6,475 nucleotides of DNA. Origin: 2-02-FULL-45-10 sp964478235 (lineage in GTDB: Bacteria; Patescibacteriota; Patescibacteriia; Magasanikbacterales; GWA2-37-8). Position numbers and translations under genes: made by a program. Of this stretch, positions 1 to 4,800 are shown one piece after another. The stretch is taken from the NCBI GenBank assembly GCA_964478235.1, contig CAYZGX010000022.1, positions 1 through 6,475 of the forward strand, written 5' to 3'. The stretch's first letter is position 1; every line of letters starts with the position of its first letter. Below the pieces are notes generated by a model. That model worked only from the letters and a program-made list of their open reading frames with translations, did no database searches and was not told the DNA's origin.

Positions 1-1108
1 TTTGCGGATCAACCTCAGACGTCTCCACGCCCCCAGCGGTGACAAATTCGTCACCCGCTCCACGCCCAATACAATGAAGGGGGAGGTGTTTGATATGTTC
101 GAGCGCTTGCTGAATAGTTTGTTTAGCCGTCTCGGCGTTTTTCTGCTCCAATGGAACTTTGATTTCTTGGCACATCGCTTCGGCCAAAGCGAGTGGGACA
201 AAGATATGGAGACTATTTTTAAAAGTTTTCTTGGGATTGTCGAGCATAAAGGCCTTGAGCTTCTTCTCGCAGGCTTCAAACGATTCATCAGGCACAAAAT
301 CTATCGTAAAAGGCAACGGCTCGGCTGGCGACGCCTTTTCAAAAGCAACGAGCGACGACAAAGCAAAGACCGCCGGGCCACTCACTCCCGAATGGGTGAA
401 CAAAAACGGTCCGGTGAAGGTATATTTTTTGGTTGTCTCCACAGTGAACAAAGCTTTTTCAAACGAAATACCGCTTAAGGGCTTTACCCATTTTTCTTGA
501 GTAATAAACGAGCTTAAACTGGCGGCGAGCGGAGTGATGTGGTGCCCGAGTTTTTCCGCTAAGGTGTAGCCGTCGCCGGTTGACCCCGTGTGGCGATAGG
601 CTTGGCCACCGAGTGCCAAAACAACACGATCCACCAGGAGCGGTTCGCCGTCTTTAAAAACAACCTGAAATCCCGTATCGGTTTTAATAATCTCTTTGAC
701 GATATGTTTGAGGAGTACTTTTACTCGTGACGCCTCAAAGACGCGTTCAAACGCCCCCAGCACATCGCGCCCATTGTCGGACACTGGGAACACCCGCATA
801 TCGTCTTCACATTTGAGTGCGGTGCCGTGCAGTTCAAACCAGTCATACACATCACTTGGTGAAAAATGATACATTGCTGTCGTCAAAAATTTATCACCAC
901 GAGGATATTTAGCGAGCACTTCACGAATTGCTTGGTAGCCTGTGGTTACATTACACCGACCACCTCCGGAGATAAGTACTTTTTTTCCGAGCCCATCATT
1001 TTTTTCAATCAAAAAAACCTCGGCCTCAGGCGAGTATTCGGCAAGTGTTGCGGCGCACATCATACCTGCCGCCCCGCCGCCAATAATAGCAATACGTAGA
1101 TGGCTCAT
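1..1108 (-). CDS. HI0933-family FAD-dependent oxidoreductase (BaiN/aminoacetone-oxidase-like), C-terminus cut by window edge
   Basis: Reverse-strand translation is open from the ATG at 1108-1106 to the window edge, giving 369 residues with no stop. It begins MSHLRIAIIGGGAAGMMCAA, a Rossmann FAD-binding GxGxxG motif (residues 10-15). ISGGGRCNVT (47-56) is the family's most typical block. LALGGQAYRHTGSTGDGY (164-181), FTHSGVSGPAVFALS (237-251) and FVTAGGVETSEVDP (355-368) follow in the family order. Proteins of this family are about 400-420 residues, so perhaps 40 residues are missing, including the last GxNLQ-type FAD contact. The family is flavin-linked and cytoplasmic; its physiological substrate is mostly unknown, and names such as aminoacetone oxidase are inherited. 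The start overlaps the photolyase stop by four bases (ATGA), so the two genes are very likely one transcript with coupled translation. No Shine-Dalgarno precedes this start. Family assignment is firm; function is not. Confidence 0.93.
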   Translation of the reverse strand, partial: MSHLRIAIIGGGAAGMMCAATLAEYSPEAEVFLIEKNDGLGKKVLISGGGRCNVTTGYQAIREVLAKYPRGDKFLTTAMYHFSPSDVYDWFELHGTALKCEDDMRVFPVSDNGRDVLGAFERVFEASRVKVLLKHIVKEIIKTDTGFQVVFKDGEPLLVDRVVLALGGQAYRHTGSTGDGYTLAEKLGHHITPLAASLSSFITQEKWVKPLSGISFEKALFTVETTKKYTFTGPFLFTHSGVSGPAVFALSSLVAFEKASPAEPLPFTIDFVPDESFEACEKKLKAFMLDNPKKTFKNSLHIFVPLALAEAMCQEIKVPLEQKNAETAKQTIQQALEHIKHLPLHCIGRGAGDEFVTAGGVETSEVDPQ

Positions 1109-2481
1109 ACTAGTTTTGTTTGATTAGACCATTTGGCGATATACCCCGGGACATCAAATTTTCGTTTGGCACCATTATCATTCATATACCGAATAGTGCC
1201 AAAAACGGAACGCTCAAACCAGGCTCTGTCGTGTACGCCGCCAATTGACCAAGCGACACCAACATACCCATTTGGATCGCGGCCATCGAGCTCGTAGGTG
1301 TCGTTGAGATATATAGCGATGGCGAGCGCCTCTTCGGGGGTAGCAGTCCATTCCAAAATCTTTTTGGCCCAATACATACGCATATAGCCATGCATCTTGC
1401 CGGTCGCTAGAAGCTCAGATTGAGCGGCGTTCCAGAGCGGGTCGTGAGTGCGTGCCTGCTCGAATTCTTTGCGGGTGTATACATAGTCGCGTTCGTCACG
1501 GCGATGTTTCGCAAGTGTTTTTTGAGCCCATTCAGGAAATCCAGCTGTCTGATCGTAAAGTGAATTATAGAAACAAAAATTATCCGAGAGTTCACGACGA
1601 ACAATCAGCTCTTCAAGATAGCTCGCCGAAGATGGACCGCTTGGTACATTCTTTTTGATTTCAAGCGCAATACGAGCCGAGGAGATCTGTCCAAAGTGAA
1701 GATAGGGAGACAGGTTTGATTGTCCATCAAGTGTCGGATCATTTCTATCGGTATCGTAGTTGGACAATTTTTTCTCAATAAAACGACGGAGCTGTGCTTT
1801 GGCCGACTTCGCTCCCGGCGTTATCCAGGTCACCGGCCCAATAGCTCGATTCACGGTGAGGCTTTTTTCAACCTTTGCCCAATTGGTTGGCCCTGGTAAT
1901 GCTTTCGCCTCAAGCGCTTGTTTGGCAACAGTTGGAAACTCCTCTAGGTAGGTAGAAAGTAGTGCGTTTATTTTAGGGCGAAACGTGCGAGCGGCAAATT
2001 CTAATTTTGGCGACGCCTTCCAGCACGGTACGATATTATGCGCATCAACTTCATAGAAAGGAATGTCGAGACCGCGTCCAACCATTTTTTTCCATTGCGT
2101 AAAGATACGAAGTGGGGAAAAATCGGTGACGACAGCCCCAGCTTTTATTTTGTTTAGAAACTTTGGCACAGCAACGCCCGGATCGCCAAGCAGTAGATGG
2201 AAGGGGACATGTTTGGAACGAAGCTCGGCTTCTACCTCTTTGAGCCCTTCGAGCATAAAATGATACTGTCGCCAGGTGGCCCCGAGAAAGGTCGGCACAA
2301 CACAAAAAGCGACCACGACATGCGTGTGGTGTGTTTTGGCGAGCTCAAGAGCATAGAGAAGCGACCAATTGTCATGGGCGCGAGCGTCACGGGTCATCCA
2401 ATAGACAATCGGGCCAGAGGAATAGGCTTCTTGGTTCAATTGTCGGGTACGTTCAGGTCGAACAAACATAGAAGTATGCAT
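1105..2481 (-). CDS. phrB: Class II CPD photolyase (deoxyribodipyrimidine photo-lyase)
   Basis: The 458-residue product is a full-length class II photolyase, which uses FADH- and light to split cyclobutane pyrimidine dimers in DNA. The N-terminal Rossmann-like domain carries GPIVYWMTRDARAHDNWSLL (23-42), matching the class II opening block. The C-terminal helical FAD domain shows LSPYLHFGQIS (257-267), RRELSDNFCFYN (295-306), KMHGYMRMYWAKKILEW (362-378) and the class II signature YELDGRDPNGYVGVAWSIGG (396-415) followed by HDRAWFERSVFGTIRYM (417-433). The tryptophans of the MYWAKKILEW block probably belong to the class II electron-transfer chain. The start is ambiguous. Met1 (2481) lies 2 bases from a putative -10 box, whereas Met5 (codon at 2469-2467) gives MFVRPERTRQL, closer to the start I recall for archaeal class II enzymes, and a short leader. 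Neither has a Shine-Dalgarno. The gene is the first of an operon with the flavoprotein that begins inside its stop codon. Confidence 0.96.
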   Translation of the reverse strand: MHTSMFVRPERTRQLNQEAYSSGPIVYWMTRDARAHDNWSLLYALELAKTHHTHVVVAFCVVPTFLGATWRQYHFMLEGLKEVEAELRSKHVPFHLLLGDPGVAVPKFLNKIKAGAVVTDFSPLRIFTQWKKMVGRGLDIPFYEVDAHNIVPCWKASPKLEFAARTFRPKINALLSTYLEEFPTVAKQALEAKALPGPTNWAKVEKSLTVNRAIGPVTWITPGAKSAKAQLRRFIEKKLSNYDTDRNDPTLDGQSNLSPYLHFGQISSARIALEIKKNVPSGPSSASYLEELIVRRELSDNFCFYNSLYDQTAGFPEWAQKTLAKHRRDERDYVYTRKEFEQARTHDPLWNAAQSELLATGKMHGYMRMYWAKKILEWTATPEEALAIAIYLNDTYELDGRDPNGYVGVAWSIGGVHDRAWFERSVFGTIRYMNDNGAKRKFDVPGYIAKWSNQTKLV

Positions 2482-2483
2482 TA

Positions 2484-2512
2484 AGAATACCAGATGGAGG
2501 GGGTAAGCACAA
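2484..2512 (-). promoter_or_regulatory. Putative photolyase promoter (weak -35)
   Basis: Reading the minus strand, TTGTGC (2512-2507) and TATTCT (2489-2484) are 17 bases apart. The -10 matches TATAAT at 5 of 6 positions; the -35 only at 3 of 6. A start about 7 bases past the -10 would fall inside the first codons of the longest ORF, leaving roughly 8 bases ahead of Met5. This promoter therefore argues for the shorter photolyase. It is inferred from spacing and consensus only. Confidence 0.4.
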
Positions 2513-2528
2513 TGTACCTAAAGCTGCC

Positions 2529-2547
2529 GCCTCAAGGCAGGTGAGGC
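2529..2547. repeat. Inverted repeat in divergent intergenic region
   Basis: GCCTCA (2529-2534) and TGAGGC (2542-2547) form a 6-bp inverted repeat around a 7-base spacer. It lies between the photolyase promoter and the promoter of the secreted-protein gene. No T run follows, so it is not an obvious terminator. It could be a protein-binding site or chance. Confidence 0.35.
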
Positions 2548-2574
2548 CAAAAGTGGGGTGGGGGATATTTTGGC
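2546..2574. repeat. Inverted repeat with G-rich spacer
   Basis: GCCAAAA (2546-2552) and TTTTGGC (2568-2574) are perfect 7-bp arms around a 15-base spacer that contains a G4 and a G5 run. It abuts the previous repeat and lies about 30 bases upstream of the -35 box at 2604. That position would suit an activator or upstream regulator site, but no known operator is recognised. Confidence 0.35.
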
Positions 2575-2595
2575 TAAGATAGTGGCTTATCGGCG

Positions 2596-2620
2596 TTTAC
2601 CCCTTGACAAAAGGGGTAAA
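2596..2620. promoter_or_regulatory. Likely operator: perfect 10-bp inverted repeat embracing the -35 box
   Basis: TTTACCCCTT (2596-2605) and AAGGGGTAAA (2611-2620) are exact reverse complements separated by GACAA. The -35 hexamer TTGACA (2604-2609) lies inside the repeat. Because the element is upstream of the expected transcription start it should act as DNA, not RNA, and its placement fits a dimeric repressor that blocks sigma-factor access. No regulator gene is present in the window and no known consensus is recognised. Confidence 0.6.
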
Positions 2621-2632
2621 ATGTGGTATACT
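2604..2632 (+). promoter_or_regulatory. Consensus sigma70-type promoter of the secreted-protein gene
   Basis: TTGACA (2604-2609) and TATACT (2627-2632) are spaced by exactly 17 bases. The -35 is a perfect match and the -10 matches at 5 of 6 positions. Transcription should begin near 2639, leaving a leader of about 56 bases ahead of the ATG at 2695. Confidence 0.85.
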
Positions 2633-2647
2633 CATCCGTTAGTCATT

Positions 2648-2681
2648 AAAGATACCAGTCGGAAAGATGGGTATCTTTTTT
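2648..2681 (+). terminator. Terminator-like hairpin in the 5' leader (possible attenuator)
   Basis: AAAGATACC (2648-2656) pairs perfectly with GGTATCTTT (2670-2678) across a 13-base loop, and the right arm runs into a six-T tract (2676-2681). This is the shape of an intrinsic terminator, but it lies only about 10 bases after the predicted transcription start and 13 bases before the ATG at 2695. It could attenuate the gene, release a very short RNA, or simply protect the 5' end. The stem is AT-rich, so termination may be partial. Confidence 0.55.
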
Positions 2682-2694
2682 AATCACTACACGT

Positions 2695-3228
2695 ATGAAA
2701 GTCATTCAATCTATCCGTTTTGCCCTTATTACTACTTTGTCTTTTACTGCCGTTTTCTTTGGCGGTACCGCTGTGGTAGAGGCTATGAACGAGCCTGCTG
2801 AGCTCACAGCTCAAGCTTCGGCCGCTATGTGTGTCGAAGGTCAAAAACCTGCTGACATCCGCGCGGAACGTCTTGACGCTTACTTTGTAAAGCGCGATAT
2901 GCCTTTACATGGCTATGGTGACGAACTTGTGGCTGCCGCTGACTCTTGTGGTCTCGACTGGCGCTTGGTCGCTGCTATCGGTGTTCGTGAATCGTCTGGT
3001 GGTAAACACTTGATGAATAACAACCCGTTCGGTTGGGGTTCAGCTAAGATCCCGTTTAAGGATTTTAGTGACGCCATCACCGTTGTGACAGACAACTTGT
3101 GTGGTAAGAATCCAAATACCGCTCGTTATTACAAAGATACGAGTGTTGATAAAAAATTATGGTATTACAATGGTAGTGTTGAACCAACCTATCCAGGTGA
3201 GGTAAAAGCTATCATGGCCATGTTTTAA
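2695..3228 (+). CDS. Secreted lysozyme/glucosaminidase-like cell-wall protein
   Basis: The 177-residue product starts with a clear signal peptide: K2 and R8, a hydrophobic core (about 9-29), and a likely cleavage after VEA (28-30). The mature part is about 147 residues. Residues 78-101 (LVAAADSCGLDWRLVAAIGV, then RESS) and NNPFGWG (109-115) recall lysozyme-fold muramidases and glucosaminidases, where a Glu in an AxxxESxxG-type helix is catalytic and an NNxFG block follows; E99 would be that Glu. Cysteines at 46, 85 and 136 leave an odd number. The domain end near KLWYYNGSVEPTYPGEVKAI resembles the last helix of such folds. It probably acts outside the membrane on peptidoglycan or in envelope assembly. 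No Shine-Dalgarno lies in front of the ATG. The gene stands alone between its own promoter and terminator. Its codons favour T at the third position. The enzymatic role is inferred, not proven. Confidence 0.85.
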   Translation: MKVIQSIRFALITTLSFTAVFFGGTAVVEAMNEPAELTAQASAAMCVEGQKPADIRAERLDAYFVKRDMPLHGYGDELVAAADSCGLDWRLVAAIGVRESSGGKHLMNNNPFGWGSAKIPFKDFSDAITVVTDNLCGKNPNTARYYKDTSVDKKLWYYNGSVEPTYPGEVKAIMAMF

Positions 3229-3247
3229 ACAAGGCTAGTGAAAACCA

Positions 3248-3284
3248 AAAAACCCGGTCGCGACAAGCGATCGGGTTTTTGTTT
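3248..3284 (+). terminator. Intrinsic terminator of the secreted-protein gene
   Basis: Positions 3248-3261 pair with 3267-3280 as a 14-bp stem containing one G-T pair, with the loop GACAA. The A5/T5 ends supply the T tract, which continues as GTTT. It begins 20 bases after the TAA stop and separates this gene from the promoter at 3294. Confidence 0.92.
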
Positions 3285-3293
3285 GTGGAACGG

Positions 3294-3322
3294 TTGACAA
3301 TTTTCGTCATTTCATCTATACT
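3294..3322 (+). promoter_or_regulatory. Consensus promoter of the GC-rich small gene
   Basis: TTGACA (3294-3299) and TATACT (3317-3322) are spaced by 17 bases, the same elements and spacing as the promoter at 2604. Transcription should begin near 3329, giving a leader of about 97 bases. Unlike the 2604 promoter it has no inverted repeat across the -35 box. Confidence 0.85.
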
Positions 3323-3346
3323 GTGGCCTATCGTTCTTCGTATTCC

Positions 3347-3407
3347 GGTCAATCCAGACCAGACTGCGAGAGCGGTACAACGCTCATGAGCGAGCACGCG
3401 CTCGCTC
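3347..3407 (+). other. Structured 5' leader with tandem hairpins
   Basis: Three hairpins lie in a row in the leader of the small gene. GGTC/GACC (3347-3350 with 3357-3360) is weak. GAGCG/CGCTC (3370-3374 with 3381-3385) has a 6-base loop. GAGCGAGC/GCTCGCTC (3388-3395 with 3400-3407) is a GC-rich 8-bp stem with loop ACGC. The last ends 7 bases before the ribosome binding site, so it could shield or stabilise the mRNA without covering the site. It matches no riboswitch class that I recognise. Confidence 0.55.
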
Positions 3408-3414
3408 CGTCTTT

Positions 3415-3419
3415 GGAGG
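3415..3419 (+). promoter_or_regulatory. Consensus Shine-Dalgarno of the small gene
   Basis: GGAGG lies 6 bases upstream of the ATG at 3426. It is the only start in the window with a consensus Shine-Dalgarno at optimal spacing, and it fixes this start for an ORF too short to be convincing on length alone. Confidence 0.85.
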
Positions 3420-3425
3420 TCAAAC

Positions 3426-3599
3426 ATGTCCGCGAAGAGTGGCAACCAGACGAACGGCGACCCGAACTGCCCGCACTGCAGTGGGCGCAAGCTGCACGGC
3501 ACTTCGCCGAAGGCCCGCAAGGCCTGCAAGAGCGGGTCGAACTTCCCGCTCGTGCCCGGCGCGTCCGCCAAGACCGCCGAGAACCAGCGCCGGCAGTAG
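3426..3599 (+). CDS. Small basic cysteine-containing protein, unknown function, GC-rich codons
   Basis: This 57-residue ORF runs from the ATG at 3426 to the TAG at 3597-3599. I do not recognise the family. Coding is supported by the promoter at 3294, the ideal ribosome binding site, and codon bias: 54 of 57 third positions are G or C, against about 34 of 57 second positions, which a structural RNA would not show. The protein has ten Lys/Arg and only two acidic residues. Cysteines lie at 15, 18 and 34 with histidines at 17 and 24, so C15-x2-C18-x5-H24-x9-C34 could bind one zinc. The rest is rich in Ser, Gly, Asn and Pro and looks poorly ordered. There is no signal peptide or membrane segment. 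A small nucleic-acid- or ribosome-binding protein is a plausible guess only. The codon use and the strong Shine-Dalgarno differ sharply from the neighbours, pointing to recent transfer from a GC-rich source or to selection for very high expression. Confidence 0.75.
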   Translation: MSAKSGNQTNGDPNCPHCSGRKLHGTSPKARKACKSGSNFPLVPGASAKTAENQRRQ

Positions 3600-3608
3600 T
3601 TCGGTTCG

Positions 3609-3620
3609 GCATCATGATGC
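3609..3620. repeat. Perfect 12-base palindrome after the small gene
   Basis: GCATCATGATGC reads the same on both strands and lies 10 bases past the TAG stop. With no loop it is more likely a DNA-level site than an RNA hairpin. It may be chance. Confidence 0.35.
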
Positions 3621-3630
3621 GTTTTACTTT

Positions 3631-3674
3631 CTTCGGGGCGGGCTTCGCGAAATTTTGCGAAGCCTGCCCTGAGG
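3631..3674 (+). repeat. Long stable hairpin in the 3' untranslated region
   Basis: Positions 3631-3648 pair with 3657-3674 as an 18-bp stem with three G-T pairs and an 8-base loop (GAAATTTT) whose outer bases can add two more pairs. The core is GGCTTCGC/GCGAAGCC. No T run follows, so it is not itself a terminator. It could be a transcript-stabilising or processing element, or a REP-like genomic repeat. A C9 run (3679-3687) follows. Confidence 0.7.
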
Positions 3675-3703
3675 ACGACCCCCCCCCTATAAACAAAACA
3701 AAC

Positions 3704-3732
3704 CCCCGTACCATGTAGGTCGGGGTTTTTTT
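3704..3732. terminator. Bidirectional intrinsic terminator between convergent genes
   Basis: CCCCG (3704-3708) pairs with CGGGG (3721-3725), and ACC (3710-3712) with GGT (3718-3720), with T3709 bulged and loop ATGTA. Seven Ts (3726-3732) follow on the plus strand, ending the small-gene transcript. On the minus strand the same stem is followed by a T-rich stretch (GTTTGTTTTGTTT in reverse complement of 3690-3702), so it can also end the antiporter transcript, whose stop is at 3748. Confidence 0.82.
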
Positions 3733-3747
3733 AATTCAATAAAAATA

Positions 3748-4677
3748 TTAGATTACCAATTCCGCAATAACAAAGGTGGCGTAGAAAGCGAGAAGGAGTA
3801 CGGCTTCTTTTTTGGTGAGTACCCGGCCGGTCTTCATACAATGGAGAAGAAGGATCATGGCGAGAATCATAGCCACGCCAGTGATGCGGGCGATACGGTA
3901 GTTGAACGAAAACGGTGCAATCACAGCAACCACACCAACCACGATGGTGGCATCGCTAATCACGGTGCCAAGAATGTCGCCGAGCGCCAAGCCGTCTTGT
4001 TTGCGTTTGGCAGCGCGGAGAGCGAAGAACAGCTCAGGAAGTGTAGTACCAAGCCCTACCAAAAACATGCCGACAATAATCGGGCTCACATAGAGTGATT
4101 CAGCAAAGGATACCCCAAAGCGCACGGTAAAGTGTGAAGCGACCAGAAGCGCGGTCATGCTCAGAAGCATGCCAGCAAGATCAGATGGGCGAAGCGGGGT
4201 CTTGGGCTCAGTGGGAGCGTTCTTGGAGGGGTTGGTGCGAATAACGTAGAGATAGAACAATAGCCCAAGAATGATCAACGCCAAACCCTCTAGTCGACTG
4301 TAGTAGCCGTCAAATCCAAAAGCGATCGGGATAATCATCATGCCCACATGAAGCAAGCTGTTTTTAATAACCTGACTTTGTACACGCAAATCGCGCCCAG
4401 AGATAATGATGACGAGCGCAAATACCAAGCTCAAATCGGCAACGTTCGAACCAAACAAGGTGCCGAGCCCAAAAGCTGGCGTTCCTTGGAAGGCGGAACT
4501 CACCGCAATAAAGGTCTCGGGGAGAATGGAAATAATAGCGACCAAAAGAAAGCCGACGACAAATTTTGACAGATGAAAACTTGTCGCCAAACGACCGGCG
4601 AAGCGAATAGATAAATCAGCGCTGTGAATCACGGCGTAGAGCGCGACGATAAGACCGAGAAAATAAAGAAAAGGCAT
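3748..4677 (-). CDS. CaCA-family cation antiporter (sodium/calcium exchanger-like, YrbG-type)
   Basis: The 309-residue membrane protein has about ten hydrophobic segments in two inverted halves joined by a short hydrophilic linker (about 147-167), as in single-chain CaCA exchangers of about 300-320 residues. The alpha-1 repeat is residues 41-90 (SILPE at 50-54, LFGSNVAD at 75-82); alpha-2 is residues 202-250 (GLGTTLPE at 208-215, LGTVISD at 236-242). The paired glutamates E54 and E215 are the expected ion ligands. Oddities: alpha-1 lacks the usual GTS before LPE, and alpha-2 reads GTV where GSN is typical. It probably exchanges Ca2+ or another cation for Na+ or H+ across the inner membrane. 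The ORF is open upstream to 4893, but that extension has no membrane character, crosses two promoters and overlaps the divergent gene. The start at 4677 (MPFLYFLGLIVALY) gives normal family length. The gene is monocistronic. Confidence 0.93.
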   Translation of the reverse strand: MPFLYFLGLIVALYAVIHSADLSIRFAGRLATSFHLSKFVVGFLLVAIISILPETFIAVSSAFQGTPAFGLGTLFGSNVADLSLVFALVIIISGRDLRVQSQVIKNSLLHVGMMIIPIAFGFDGYYSRLEGLALIILGLLFYLYVIRTNPSKNAPTEPKTPLRPSDLAGMLLSMTALLVASHFTVRFGVSFAESLYVSPIIVGMFLVGLGTTLPELFFALRAAKRKQDGLALGDILGTVISDATIVVGVVAVIAPFSFNYRIARITGVAMILAMILLLHCMKTGRVLTKKEAVLLLAFYATFVIAELVI

Positions 4678-4691
4678 AGAGAAGTATTCAT

Positions 4692-4720
4692 AGTATACTA
4701 AAAAAAACCCACCCCAACAA
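4692..4720 (-). promoter_or_regulatory. Antiporter promoter with near-leaderless start
   Basis: On the minus strand TTGTTG (4720-4715) and TATACT (4697-4692) are spaced by 17 bases, with an eight-T run in the spacer. Transcription should start near 4685, leaving about 8 bases before the ATG at 4677 and no Shine-Dalgarno. The -10 lies inside a 10-base palindrome, TAGTATACTA (4691-4700). Confidence 0.65.
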
Positions 4721-4738
4721 CTATGTTCTGAAGTAGTG

Positions 4739-4767
4739 TAGGCAAGCTCGGAGAGCCGTGCTATACT
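4739..4767 (+). promoter_or_regulatory. Putative promoter of the PRTase-deaminase gene
   Basis: TAGGCA (4739-4744) and TATACT (4762-4767) are spaced by 17 bases. The -35 matches at 4 of 6 positions and the -10 at 5 of 6. Transcription should begin near 4774. GGAGGG (4781-4786) then lies 14 bases before the ATG at 4801, longer than the usual spacing. It diverges from the antiporter promoter. Confidence 0.6.
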
Positions 4768-4800
4768 CCGTGAAGGGGTGGGAGGGTATGTTTTTTCTCT

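Noticed and set aside
2..478. Plus-strand ORF of 158 codons
   Set aside because: It lies antisense to the well-supported FAD oxidoreductase frame and its translation has no recognisable domain; the same holds for smaller plus-strand frames up to about 1127.
2197..2484. Plus-strand ORF of 95 codons opposite the photolyase start
   Set aside because: It is a shadow of the photolyase coding strand, with no promoter or family resemblance.
3349..3714. Minus-strand ORF of 121 codons opposite the small gene
   Set aside because: It is a low-complexity Arg/Ala/Ser shadow of the GC-rich gene, and its start lies inside the bidirectional terminator.
3323..3718. Plus-strand ORF of 131 codons spanning the small gene
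   Set aside because: It is open because the GC-rich small gene in another frame suppresses stops. It starts at the promoter's transcription start, has no ribosome site, and runs through the 3' hairpin and into the terminator.
3614..3718. Short ORF after the small gene, ATG-ATG start and a CEAC motif
   Set aside because: It has no Shine-Dalgarno, is the tail of the shadow frame above, and is built from the hairpin, the C9 run and the terminator.
3329..3732. Whole GC-rich transcript read as a structural RNA (tmRNA, RNase P RNA or 6S-like)
   Set aside because: None of the conserved blocks of those RNAs was found, and the three-base periodicity with an ideal ribosome site favours a coding gene with structured flanks. 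A short RNA role in addition is not excluded.
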